The translations under genes and the position numbers were made by a program. From assembly GCA_016866585.1 (NCBI GenBank), contig VGMB01000013.1:1-13696 (forward strand): a stretch of DNA of 13,696 nucleotides, given 5' to 3'. The stretch comes from Chlamydiota bacterium. Lineage in GTDB: Bacteria > Chlamydiota > Chlamydiia > Chlamydiales > Rhabdochlamydiaceae. The stretch's first letter is position 1. Every line of letters begins with the position of its first letter. Positions 6,683 to 13,696 of this stretch are shown here, in pieces. The notes beneath the pieces are model-generated. The model saw nothing but the letters and a program-made list of their open reading frames with translations, had not been told where the DNA came from and did not search any database.

Positions 6683-8296
6683 TCAATCATCTGAAACCTT
6701 AGGGAGAATCTCTAATCCCTCTGAAAAGTTTTTTGCATTAGCTTGAGATTTATAAAGTTCTTCTTGGGCTATTGTTATTTTTTCATAATCTTTAAAAGAG
6801 TGAATGATCTGAGGTCTAACAAAGATGATGATATTCCGTTTCTCGTCCTTATTTTTATTTTTACTAAATAAGGATCCAATCATAGGAAGAGATCCTAAGC
6901 AAGGAACTCCTGTCTTATAGTTGGACTTAGCATTACGAATCATTCCACTCAAAACAAGAAAGTGCTTATCAGGGACATGAACATGGGTAACCATATTTGT
7001 CTTAGTGGTCCTTATCCCACCCATAGAGTTGTTTATAGAAGAAAAACCATGATCTTCCACAGCCTCAGTGATCTCCTCATCAATATCTAAAGTTATAACA
7101 TCACCCTCTCCGAGCATCGGTGTAATATTTAAGCTAACGCCTACATCTCTATATTCTATATTAGCAGTTGTCTGCTGACTTTGCCCAACAGTTGAAACAA
7201 CAGAACCTGTAAAAGGGATATTATCTCCAACGAATATTTTCGAATGTTTGTTATCTTGAGTTATAATTTTCTGATTAAGAACAATAGTGCTGTCACCATC
7301 CGCCTGTAATGCCGATACAAGACCACCCAAACTTAAATAGGACTTGCCCTTGTGAAGTATAATATCTCCTATCACTCCCAAATCAAAACCAGCGCCAACA
7401 GGAAACTGTCCAAGTCCCCTAGCCAAGTTTCCAGGACTGATACCTTGCATAACTGATGAAAAACTAGAAGATCCGCCTTGCCCTAATAGAGGAGAAAAAG
7501 TCCCGCCAGCAAATTTTACATTATCAATCTGCCCACTTGCCGCCCATTGCAACCCGTAGTCCATACTTTTTTTCACGTCGGTCTCAACAACAAGAACTTC
7601 AATAAACACCTGTCTTAAAGGTACATCTAGACTAGATATGATTGTCTGCATTTCAAAAATAGTCTCAACGTTACCTGAAAACAACAAAGAATTTGTAGCT
7701 TTCACCCATTGCATTCCCTGAATAGCCTGTAGCAGGTCGTCGGTCACCGAGGAGGAAGAACTTAAATCCATACCGATTTTTTTCAAAGAATCAACAATTT
7801 CAGCCCCTTCGTGATATTGCAGCTTGTATACATGAAAATTTTTTTTCACTTTTATAGGAGGAATTTCTGGATCATCACGAACTTCAATCTCTTGCTTTGT
7901 CTGCAACACCTCAGTTGCTTCAACCTCAACCTTCTTTTTTCTCGGTTTGTAGATAACATAAGAATGCTCTTCTTTTATCACCTGAAAATTATGCATTCGC
8001 AGAAGATTGACCAATGACTTAACAATATCTTTAGGAGATATTGGCTTACCTGAGGAAAATGTGACGTGAAAGTCTAGTTCTTTATTATTATAAATGAAAT
8101 TTTGTTGAGAAACCTTACTGACGTATCTAATGAACTCCGTGATGGGAATATCGCTAAAATTCACATTATGATAAGCAACAGCAGAGGTGTCTTCAGAGGA
8201 GATCTCCGAATATTCTTCCGCTTGCCCCAAGCCTCCAAACATTATTGCAGTCAAAAATACAGAAATAGGAAGAGTTCGTAATTTCACTTTATACAC
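6683..8296 (-). CDS. Outer-membrane secretin, GspD/PilQ-like, short form
   Basis: Secretins form large ring channels in the outer membrane for type II or III secretion, pili or phage. This 537-aa protein starts with a signal peptide (basic KVKLR, hydrophobic core 9-24, likely cleavage near GQA). An N0/STN-like domain follows (about 43-116), then a charged linker (118-152) and one N-type ring domain (about 153-228). The secretin core (about 229-500) begins with RQVFIEVLVVETD and ends with GVPCLGSLPMIGSLF (463-477) and IIIFVRPQII, both classical for the family. Compared with type II GspD (about 650 aa or more) one or two N domains are missing. No other secretion gene is adjacent. The start is a GTG at 8294-8296, directly after an in-frame TGA; a GTG three codons later is also possible. 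The gene ends in TGA. Confidence 0.9.
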   Translation of the reverse strand: MYKVKLRTLPISVFLTAIMFGGLGQAEEYSEISSEDTSAVAYHNVNFSDIPITEFIRYVSKVSQQNFIYNNKELDFHVTFSSGKPISPKDIVKSLVNLLRMHNFQVIKEEHSYVIYKPRKKKVEVEATEVLQTKQEIEVRDDPEIPPIKVKKNFHVYKLQYHEGAEIVDSLKKIGMDLSSSSSVTDDLLQAIQGMQWVKATNSLLFSGNVETIFEMQTIISSLDVPLRQVFIEVLVVETDVKKSMDYGLQWAASGQIDNVKFAGGTFSPLLGQGGSSSFSSVMQGISPGNLARGLGQFPVGAGFDLGVIGDIILHKGKSYLSLGGLVSALQADGDSTIVLNQKIITQDNKHSKIFVGDNIPFTGSVVSTVGQSQQTTANIEYRDVGVSLNITPMLGEGDVITLDIDEEITEAVEDHGFSSINNSMGGIRTTKTNMVTHVHVPDKHFLVLSGMIRNAKSNYKTGVPCLGSLPMIGSLFSKNKNKDEKRNIIIFVRPQIIHSFKDYEKITIAQEELYKSQANAKNFSEGLEILPKVSDD

Positions 8297-8320
8297 TCAT
8301 AATTATGCGGGTCCGCGTGT

Positions 8321-8326
8321 ATTATA
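8321..8326 (-). promoter_or_regulatory. Candidate -10 box for the secretin gene
   Basis: On the minus strand this reads TATAAT, a full match to consensus, about 25 bases before the GTG start. The -35 region is weak: TTTCAA-like at best. This suggests a promoter that needs help or is regulated, consistent with the palindrome that directly abuts it. Confidence 0.5.
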
Positions 8327-8341
8327 AAGATAGCTATCTTT
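8326..8341. promoter_or_regulatory. Perfect 16-bp palindrome, candidate operator
   Basis: AAAGATAGCTATCTTT is a perfect inverted repeat without spacer. It sits between the -10 box and the expected -35 position of the secretin promoter, where a bound dimeric regulator would block or shape transcription. No regulator gene is nearby, so the binding protein is unknown. Confidence 0.45.
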
Positions 8342-8414
8342 TTTGAAACCACCTTTTTATTAAAAAATAATCTGTAATAATTCGAAGACTAGGTGATTTC
8401 AATTTTTGTTGTAT

Positions 8415-8464
8415 AAAAATCAAACAAATCCCCTATTCTCTTACACAAAAAAATCAAACGAATC
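8415..8464 (+). repeat. Two direct repeats in the leader of the 179-aa gene
   Basis: AAAAATCAAACAAATC at 8415-8430 recurs as AAAAATCAAACGAATC at 8449-8464, with 15 of 16 bases identical and starts 34 bp apart. The second copy ends six bases before the ATG at 8471 and takes the place where a Shine-Dalgarno site would be. The pair may be a regulator site or a small local duplication. Confidence 0.5.
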
Positions 8465-8470
8465 TCGCAA

Positions 8471-9010
8471 ATGAAAAACAAACCAGTCACTATCGCCTCT
8501 CTTGATATTACGGCACATAAGCGTTACGCAGTAGATCAAGAAATGCTCGATCCAACCTTTATTATCGAGCCGCAATTCATTGCCCCGCACTCCGAAATTA
8601 CAGGAACTTCGAGCATCTATGCATCGAAATGGGAAGAATTGTTCGAGATTCACAAACGAAGCACTACCTGGGCACATTTTGAACCTCCCCCTAGCTATTT
8701 TCACCAAAGCAATCGATTCTTTTCTTACTGTCTTCTGCCTAATTTTTATGTAGAGATGTCCGAAGAAAAAACAGAAGAAGACACATCTCCTCAAAGTCTA
8801 TCCGAAATTTTTGCAGATAAAAAACTAAAAAAAATATCAAAACAAGAACTCATAGACCTAATATCCTTGAACAAAACATCCGATTACGCTAATTCTTTAA
8901 GCCTCGAAAACGATAAACAAATAATTTTATCTCTCCTAGATTCGATAGAAATAATTAATAAAATGATATCTCAAGTACACTCCAAGAAACTGCAATATCA
9001 AAAGGGATAA
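8471..9010 (+). CDS. Hypothetical protein upstream of dapB
   Basis: I do not recognise this 179-aa protein. It has no signal peptide and no membrane helix. Residues 1-95 appear globular, with Pro and aromatic residues (for example FEPPPSYFH). Residues 96-115 are acidic and probably a linker. The rest, about 116-177, is Lys/Leu/Ile-rich and helical, possibly a coiled coil. No Shine-Dalgarno site precedes the ATG; a 16-base direct repeat lies there instead. The dapB ATG follows 13 nt after the stop, so the two genes are most likely cotranscribed, but nothing in the protein links it to lysine or cell-wall synthesis. It is a candidate for a chlamydia-restricted family. Confidence 0.75.
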   Translation: MKNKPVTIASLDITAHKRYAVDQEMLDPTFIIEPQFIAPHSEITGTSSIYASKWEELFEIHKRSTTWAHFEPPPSYFHQSNRFFSYCLLPNFYVEMSEEKTEEDTSPQSLSEIFADKKLKKISKQELIDLISLNKTSDYANSLSLENDKQIILSLLDSIEIINKMISQVHSKKLQYQKG

Positions 9011-9023
9011 TACGAGAGGCTCT

Positions 9024-9716
9024 ATGAAAGCAACACTTGGCATACATGGCATCACTGGCCGTATGGGCACTTACGTCTTAAAACTTGCTAAAAGCCAAGA
9101 TTTTTTTTCTAAAATTGTAGGATATGCAAAAAACTACGATTATTCCTCTACTACATACACAGCTTGTAATACTTTAAGTGACTTTGTTAAACAATCTGAT
9201 GTAATCATAGATTTTTCTTTACCAGAAGCAACACTACTACTAATTGAGGAAGCTCAAAAAACAAAAACACCCCTTATCATCGGAACAACAGGCTTTTCAG
9301 CAACTGACCTGAAAAAAATCGAAATAGCATCGACGTCTTTACCTATAGTGTACTCGGCTAACTTCAGCATAGGGATCGCTGCCTGCATAAAAGCCTTAGA
9401 GAGCCTTTCTAATATACTAAGCAATCATTTCTCTTTAGATATCATTGAAACGCATCACATACATAAAAAAGACGCTCCCAGCGGTACAGCTCTTGCTCTT
9501 CAAAAAGCTTGTGGAAAACCCTCTCAAATTCAAAGTATCCGAGAAGGTGAAGTAATCGGTCAGCATAAAGTTATCTTTTCAAATCTTAATGAAAAAGTCG
9601 AACTTTATCACGAAGCCTTTTCGAGAGAAACTTTTGCCAAAGGGGCTTTACATGCGGCTCAACGCATTCTAGATAAACCACAAGGGTATTACAGTCTGAA
9701 AGATCTCCTTATCTAA
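9024..9716 (+). CDS. dapB: 4-hydroxy-tetrahydrodipicolinate reductase
   Basis: DapB reduces 4-hydroxy-tetrahydrodipicolinate with NAD(P)H on the way to diaminopimelate and lysine, in the cytoplasm. The 230-aa protein shows the nucleotide-binding loop GITGRMG (9-15), GTTG (87-90), SANFSIG (111-117) and the family signature ETHHIHKKDAPSGTA (142-156), with H144 as the expected catalytic His and K148 as the catalytic Lys. The C-terminal motifs HEAFSRETFAKGALHAA (196-212) and GYYSLKDLL are also typical. It is shorter than the E. coli enzyme (273 aa), mainly because the stretch after the DAPSGTA motif is cut down, while all key residues remain. GAGAGG just upstream of the ATG supports the start. 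Other dap genes are not in the window. Confidence 0.95.
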   Translation: MKATLGIHGITGRMGTYVLKLAKSQDFFSKIVGYAKNYDYSSTTYTACNTLSDFVKQSDVIIDFSLPEATLLLIEEAQKTKTPLIIGTTGFSATDLKKIEIASTSLPIVYSANFSIGIAACIKALESLSNILSNHFSLDIIETHHIHKKDAPSGTALALQKACGKPSQIQSIREGEVIGQHKVIFSNLNEKVELYHEAFSRETFAKGALHAAQRILDKPQGYYSLKDLLI

Positions 9717-9740
9717 AATCACAGCATAAATAAACCAAAC

Positions 9741-9769
9741 TTGACCCCATAGAAAAAATAGCTTATTCT
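9741..9769 (+). promoter_or_regulatory. Candidate promoter for the kdsA-lpt operon
   Basis: TTGACC (9741-9746, five of six matches) and TATTCT (9764-9769, four of six) are spaced by 17 bp. Transcription would start near 9776, giving a leader of about 50 nt. The inverted repeat CATAGAA/TTCTATG overlaps the -10 box and might serve as a weak terminator of the dapB transcript or as a regulatory site. Confidence 0.5.
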
Positions 9770-9828
9770 ATGAGCTAAATATTATGTGATATCGGTACTT
9801 AATTAACTTACAAAGGCTGCTGTAAAAA

Positions 9829-10653
9829 ATGAAAGAAGTCCCTCTAAAAAATTTTAAAATAGGACAAGGACACCCGCTGGCCGTAATGTCTGGTCCTTGT
9901 GTTATCGAAAGTGAAGCTTTAGCTCTTGAAACTTGCGATTTTCTCAAAGATTTATTTGGATCTCTCGGAATAAACTTTGTCTATAAATCAAGCTACGATA
10001 AGGCAAATAGGTCTTCTCACTCTTCATTTCGAGGCCCTGGTATCAATGAAGGATTAAAGATACTGTCGAAAGTAAAAGAAAAATTTAACGTCCCTGTAAT
10101 TACAGACATCCACTCTCCTGAGGATGCTAGAGAAGCTGGTAAAGTATGTGACATCTTACAAATCCCCGCTTTTCTATGTAGACAAACAGACCTACTTATT
10201 GCAGCAGCAGAAACAGGTGCTGTAATTAATATAAAAAAAGGTCAGTTCATGGCACCTTGGGATATGCAAAATGCTGTTGAAAAGATCCGCTCTGCCGGAA
10301 ACGATAAAATTATTTTAACTGATCGTGGCACCTGTTTCGGATATAACAATCTTGTAAGCGATATGAGGGCGATCCCAATCATGCAAAAACTTGGAGTACC
10401 AGTTTGTTTTGATGCATCTCACTCTGTTCAGCTTCCAGGCGGACATGGAACCTCATCTGGTGGACAGTGAGAATTTATCCCAACTCTTGCTAAAGCTGCT
10501 ATTGCTGCAGGCTGCAACTGTATATTTATGGAATCGCATCCGAATCCTAAAGAAGCAAAAAGTGATAAAGACTCTGTGATGCCTTTTAGTGAAATGAAAT
10601 CACTGTTTATTGTATTAAAACAAATCTATCAAATCGTCCAATCGGGTAACTAA
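9829..10653 (+). pseudogene. kdsA: KdsA, Kdo-8-phosphate synthase, interrupted by an in-frame TGA
   Basis: KdsA condenses phosphoenolpyruvate with arabinose 5-phosphate to Kdo-8-phosphate, the first committed step towards Kdo in LPS. The full frame has 274 codons, a normal length for the family. SGPCVIES (21-28) with C24 indicates the metal-dependent class; KSSYDKANRSS (53-63), IKKGQFMAPWDM (135-146) and FDASHSVQ (194-201) with H198 follow. Codon 214 (10468-10470) is TGA where the family has Arg in GGxR, so translation should stop after 213 residues. The frame then continues as clear KdsA: EFIPTLAKAA, FMESHPNP with the metal ligand E235, and D246. CGA to TGA would need a single base change. 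The truncated product would lack E235 and D246 and is unlikely to work. Possible causes are mutation, a sequence error or readthrough. The lptC-like ATG follows two bases after the final TAA. Confidence 0.9.
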
Positions 10654-10655
10654 AA

Positions 10656-11264
10656 ATGTTTGGAAAGTCCGTGACAATAACATGTATAGGAATAAGTGCT
10701 GTAATACTTACAGGGCTATTTAAAATATGTTTTGTCACAGACCGTGATATTTTAAAATACAAAGCACTCATAGAAGAGTGTAGGAAAATAGAATTAGAAT
10801 CTCAAAATAGTGTAGCAACACAAACTAGAATAGGGGTAAGGAAAGACATCTTTTTTGCACAGGAAGACCATAACAGACTGCATTATCGCATTGATAGTAG
10901 CTCGTCACTGTTAACCTTGTCACCTGAGAATAACAAGTTAGAGATACTTGAAAACCTATCTAATGTGCAATGCTGGATGCAAGAAAAGCTATACTCTGTA
11001 GGCAATAAATCGATGCAGCAAATGCGTCACTTGCAAGCTTCCAAGGGAGTGTATAACCTCAGTAAGCAAGAGTTCATAGCAAACGATGTTATGCTTTCAT
11101 TATTCCGCATTCCAGGTCATGAACTGATTACCACAACCCCCTCTTCTAAAGCTTTTCTCAAGGGAAAAGCCGAAGACATAGAGTTCACTGTTTCAGGAAA
11201 AACACCACGCTTTGAAGCTCATCAATTTAATGCATCATTTACACCTGAAGGACAAAATCCATGA
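10656..11264 (+). CDS. LptC-like LPS transport protein
   Basis: LptC anchors the periplasmic LPS bridge to the inner-membrane LptB2FG complex. This 202-aa protein fits that role: it has one N-terminal membrane helix (about 5-27) and a periplasmic part (30-202) with alternating beta-strand pattern, such as GVYNLSKQEFIANDVMLSLF and AEDIEFTVSGKTPRFEAHQF, as in OstA/LptC folds. Sequence signatures of LptC are weak in general, so the call rests on topology and on its place between kdsA and the lptA-like gene. In E. coli the order is kdsC-lptC-lptA-lptB. The ATG lies two bases after the kdsA stop, which suggests translational coupling, and the TGA overlaps the next ATG (ATGA at 11261-11264). Confidence 0.7.
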   Translation: MFGKSVTITCIGISAVILTGLFKICFVTDRDILKYKALIEECRKIELESQNSVATQTRIGVRKDIFFAQEDHNRLHYRIDSSSSLLTLSPENNKLEILENLSNVQCWMQEKLYSVGNKSMQQMRHLQASKGVYNLSKQEFIANDVMLSLFRIPGHELITTTPSSKAFLKGKAEDIEFTVSGKTPRFEAHQFNASFTPEGQNP

Positions 11265-12745
11265 AGACTTATACATCGATATTGATCACCTTGCTTATTC
11301 CATTTACTATATTTTCTTCAGAGCCCTCTAAAGAAGGGTATGTTTCTTCGACGAATGCATCTTACGATGGCAGCGCTCTTACCTTAACAGGAAGAGTAGT
11401 ACTCGATCATGGCCTTGGCAAGATGACTGCAGAGCAGGCATCACTCGAAAAGCAAGAGGCCGGCAAAGATTTCCCCTTTTCTCTGATTCACCTACATAAT
11501 GATGTTATTTTATCCCTAAAAGATAATGCCAAGCTTCTTTGCGATCATGCAGATCTAGACTTCTCTAACCTTACAGGAACCCTAACAGCACCAAAATCAG
11601 GTCTTGTTAATTTCACTGACACGATACACAAAAAATCAGGAGGAGACTCTTATGTTAATCTGAAGAGTCCAAATATAGAACTATGTCTAACAAAAGAAGA
11701 GAAAAAAGATCAAAAAACTGAATACGATATTGAAAAAATAAAAGCCAAAGACTCTTGCACTATAGAATATAACAAAGAATTTATATTAGAGTCGGATCAT
11801 GCCTTATATCATAAAACTACAGCCACCTCATCAAAGGACTTCCAGGGAACAGTTACCGCCTATCCAAAAGATGACCAGTCTTATTGTAAAATCTTCCACG
11901 ATAAAGACTACATTGAGGCAAGCCTGGTAAATCTCGACCTGGTACAATCTGTGCTTAGTATGAACAATAGCAGAGGAAAAATAGAATCATCCTTACTGCC
12001 ACAACAGCAAAAAGGACATATTGAGTTTACGACGGAAAACCTTTCTTGGGATAATACAAAACACTCTCTTACCCTTAATGGGAAATCTCATATTGTTGAA
12101 TCTGCTCTTGGAACGGTAACAACAGAAGAAGTGCTTAACATTCAGCAAGGGATCATAAAAGGTGTAAAAGTGATCTCTAAAATTCAAAGCAAAGGCCCTT
12201 CAGAATTTGTCTACAAAGACCCCCAAAGTGCCAGCTACCATAAATTGAAATGCAAAGGGATCTTCAAAATTGACCGCAATTTACTTAACGCACAAATATC
12301 TGGCACCTCAAAAGCTAAAACTAGAGGAAACTACATAGATCAGGTCTTTTACGAAGAAGAAACACTTGGAGCTTATGCTGATATGGCACATGTTGAGTTT
12401 GCTGCAGACAAACAACTGCTCCAGCCAACTTCGTTAACTCTCAAAGGAAATGTGTGTCTGTTCTCTAGAAAAGAGCAGGAGCCATTCCGATGTGGAATTG
12501 CCGACAGAGTCACCTATTCGCCAGAAACCAAAACAATGATCCTCTCTGCTAACCCAGGGCAAAAAGTTTTATTTTGGGATGAACAACAAGGCGTTAGAAT
12601 GAGTGCCAGTGAAGTTCATCTTATACAAAACCCACAATCTCATCAGACAGTGATTCAAGGAGTAGGTAACGTAAAATTCACTCTGTCTGTCGAAGAAAAT
12701 GAGGTCTTAAAAAAACTATTTCCACAATACAAACCGTCTTCTTAA
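11261..12745 (+). CDS. Very long LptA/OstA-like periplasmic protein
   Basis: LptA forms the beta-jellyroll bridge that carries LPS across the periplasm. This 494-aa protein has a signal peptide (1-20) and then almost only beta-rich sequence. OstA-like units can be seen at about 33-66 (ASYDGSALTLTGRVVLDHG), 259-296 (LSWDNTKHSLTLNGKSHIVE, then TTEEVLNIQ) and 415-455 (DRVTYSPETKTMILSANPG, then MSASEVHLI), all with the pattern of a Tyr/Trp-Asp-type turn, a hydrophobic strand and an 'a-e-x-v-x-l' strand. E. coli LptA has 185 aa, so this one could contain two to three bridge modules in a single chain. Its position between lptC-like and lptB genes supports the role. It lacks an LptD barrel, which would be much larger. 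Confidence 0.75.
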   Translation: MKTYTSILITLLIPFTIFSSEPSKEGYVSSTNASYDGSALTLTGRVVLDHGLGKMTAEQASLEKQEAGKDFPFSLIHLHNDVILSLKDNAKLLCDHADLDFSNLTGTLTAPKSGLVNFTDTIHKKSGGDSYVNLKSPNIELCLTKEEKKDQKTEYDIEKIKAKDSCTIEYNKEFILESDHALYHKTTATSSKDFQGTVTAYPKDDQSYCKIFHDKDYIEASLVNLDLVQSVLSMNNSRGKIESSLLPQQQKGHIEFTTENLSWDNTKHSLTLNGKSHIVESALGTVTTEEVLNIQQGIIKGVKVISKIQSKGPSEFVYKDPQSASYHKLKCKGIFKIDRNLLNAQISGTSKAKTRGNYIDQVFYEEETLGAYADMAHVEFAADKQLLQPTSLTLKGNVCLFSRKEQEPFRCGIADRVTYSPETKTMILSANPGQKVLFWDEQQGVRMSASEVHLIQNPQSHQTVIQGVGNVKFTLSVEENEVLKKLFPQYKPSS

Positions 12746-12752
12746 GGACATT

Positions 12753-13496
12753 ATGAATACAGAGCATAGTGAAAAGATAATCCTCCAAGCTACTGACTTG
12801 AAAAAAACATATGCAGAGCGTACTGTCGTAAACGGTCTAAGCTTTCATGTAAAAAAAGGAGAAGTTGTTGGCCTTCTTGGCCCTAATGGAGCAGGAAAGA
12901 CTACAGCTTTCTATATGACAATAGGACTTATCCAACCCGATTCTGGATCAGTACTGTTTCTGGATCAAGACATCACAAAGCTACCAATTCACCAACGCGC
13001 TCGCCTTGGTATGGGATACTTGGCGCAAGAGCCTTCGGTATTCCGACAAATGACCGTTGAAGAAAACATCCTTTGTATCCTAGAGACATTATCCTTGTCG
13101 AAGAAAGAGCAAAATGAGAGGTTAGAACTGCTCTTGCAAGAGCTTAACATTGTAAAAATACGCAAGAAAAAAGCAAGCACCCTATCTGGAGGAGAACGTC
13201 GTAGATTAGAAATTACGCGTGCTCTTGTCACTAACCCATCACTACTACTTCTCGATGAGCCTTTTGCTAATATCGACCCTATAGCAATTAATGATGTTAA
13301 AAAAATGATCCATCATCTAACACAAAAAGGTATAAGTGTATTAATCACAGACCATAATGCACGAGAAATTTTTTCTATTGTAGACAGAAGTTATCTTGTT
13401 AGAGAAGGTACCGTATTAATATCTGGCAGCGTTCAAGATCTAGTAGAGAACGAGGAAGTAAGAAGAACATATCTAGGGGAAGATTTCAGAATGTAA
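12753..13496 (+). CDS. lptB: LPS export ABC transporter ATPase
   Basis: LptB is the cytoplasmic ATPase that, with LptF and LptG, extracts LPS from the inner membrane. The 247-aa protein has every ABC element in order: Walker A GPNGAGKTT (43-51), Q-loop in LAQEPSVF (90-97), signature LSGGERRR (144-151), Walker B LLLLDE (164-169) followed by PFANIDP, and the switch His in LITDHNARE (H201). DEPFAxxDP, ITDHN and the C-terminal TYLGEDFRM are specific to LptB within the large ABC family. AAGGA overlapping the stop of the upstream gene gives a good ribosome binding site. The partner genes lptF and lptG are not in the window. Confidence 0.96.
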   Translation: MNTEHSEKIILQATDLKKTYAERTVVNGLSFHVKKGEVVGLLGPNGAGKTTAFYMTIGLIQPDSGSVLFLDQDITKLPIHQRARLGMGYLAQEPSVFRQMTVEENILCILETLSLSKKEQNERLELLLQELNIVKIRKKKASTLSGGERRRLEITRALVTNPSLLLLDEPFANIDPIAINDVKKMIHHLTQKGISVLITDHNAREIFSIVDRSYLVREGTVLISGSVQDLVENEEVRRTYLGEDFRM

Positions 13497-13520
13497 GCGC
13501 CTCATTACAAGAGACGCTTA
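13494..13520. terminator. Hairpin at the lptB stop codon, between convergent genes
   Basis: TAAGCGCCTC (13494-13503) pairs with GAGACGCTTA (13511-13520), nine pairs with one mismatch, around a seven-base loop. The TAA is the lptB stop codon. The minus-strand gene ends 14 bases further on, so the hairpin could serve both genes, but neither side has a T-run. Confidence 0.45.
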
Positions 13521-13534
13521 CCAAAATGTACGGA

Positions 13535-13696
13535 TTAGCTATCAGCAAAAATAACCATTACTATAGCAGCCTTTCTAGACTCATCACTAGGCTTAGCAGA
13601 GTAGCGAATACCTCCAGACACAACATCAATCGTTCTGTCCACCTGAGAAGCATCTAGTCCGTAGATTTTTAATAACAATTTATTATCTTTTAGCAA
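13535..13696 (-). CDS. C-terminal end of an unidentified protein (partial)
   Basis: On the minus strand a frame is open from the window edge to TAA at 13535-13537 and encodes 53 residues. They include KIYGLDASQVDRTIDVVSGG, then IRYSAKPSDES, and end in RKAAIVMVIFADS. It reads like genuine protein with a helix-turn-strand pattern ending in a strong hydrophobic strand. An OmpA/MotB-type C-terminus, which also ends with a strand after an Asn/Asp-Arg turn, is a loose resemblance only. The rest of the gene lies beyond the window, and I cannot name it. Confidence 0.6.
   Translation of the reverse strand: MLKDNKLLLKIYGLDASQVDRTIDVVSGGIRYSAKPSDESRKAAIVMVIFADS

Noticed and set aside
10391..10579. 62-aa frame inside kdsA around the TGA
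   Set aside because: It is a different frame from kdsA, while the kdsA frame itself carries the conserved family sequence on both sides.
9829..10653. Reassigned genetic code with TGA as a sense codon
   Set aside because: TGA ends the 112-aa gene, the secretin gene and the lptC-like gene at sensible places, so it acts as a stop in this genome.

Overview
The window is A/T-rich bacterial chromosome that fits the phylum Chlamydiota, probably one of the environmental Chlamydiales rather than a classical Chlamydia. This rests on gene content: a Kdo synthase gene joined directly to LPS-transport genes, an rluD-family gene preceded by a small hypothetical protein, dapB without the rest of a lysine operon, a lone secretin and large lineage-specific proteins. 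The assignment is an inference from remembered gene order, not from a search.

Layout. Positions 1-450 hold a small independent gene for an acidic 85-aa protein, driven by a perfect consensus sigma-70 promoter and closed by a perfect 14-bp hairpin terminator. Positions 619-3737 carry, all on the plus strand, a 112-aa hypothetical protein, an RluD-type pseudouridine synthase, a 12-helix MFS transporter and a small KH-domain RNA-binding protein (KhpA). Between rluD and the MFS gene lies a protein-like reading frame without a start codon. Positions 3741-8296 are on the minus strand: an 883-aa DHH phosphoesterase with family II pyrophosphatase traits, tRNA-Arg(UCU) placed 21 nt upstream of it, and a 537-aa secretin. 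A divergent intergenic region at 8297-8470 contains a perfect 16-bp palindrome and a near-perfect direct repeat.

Positions 8471-9716 hold a 179-aa unknown protein followed 13 nt later by dapB (diaminopimelate pathway). Positions 9829-13496 form an LPS operon: kdsA, lptC-like, an unusually long lptA-like gene and lptB. KdsA makes the Kdo precursor, LptC and LptA carry LPS across the periplasm and LptB powers extraction from the inner membrane. The end of an unidentified minus-strand gene lies at 13535-13696.

The most striking observation is that kdsA is interrupted by an in-frame TGA at codon 214, exactly where the family has a conserved Arg in its GGxR motif. The 60 codons after the TGA still read as intact KdsA and include two expected metal ligands. 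TGA ends other genes in the window, so a changed genetic code is unlikely. Recent mutation, sequence error or readthrough remain open. No insertion sequence, CRISPR array or rRNA is visible.
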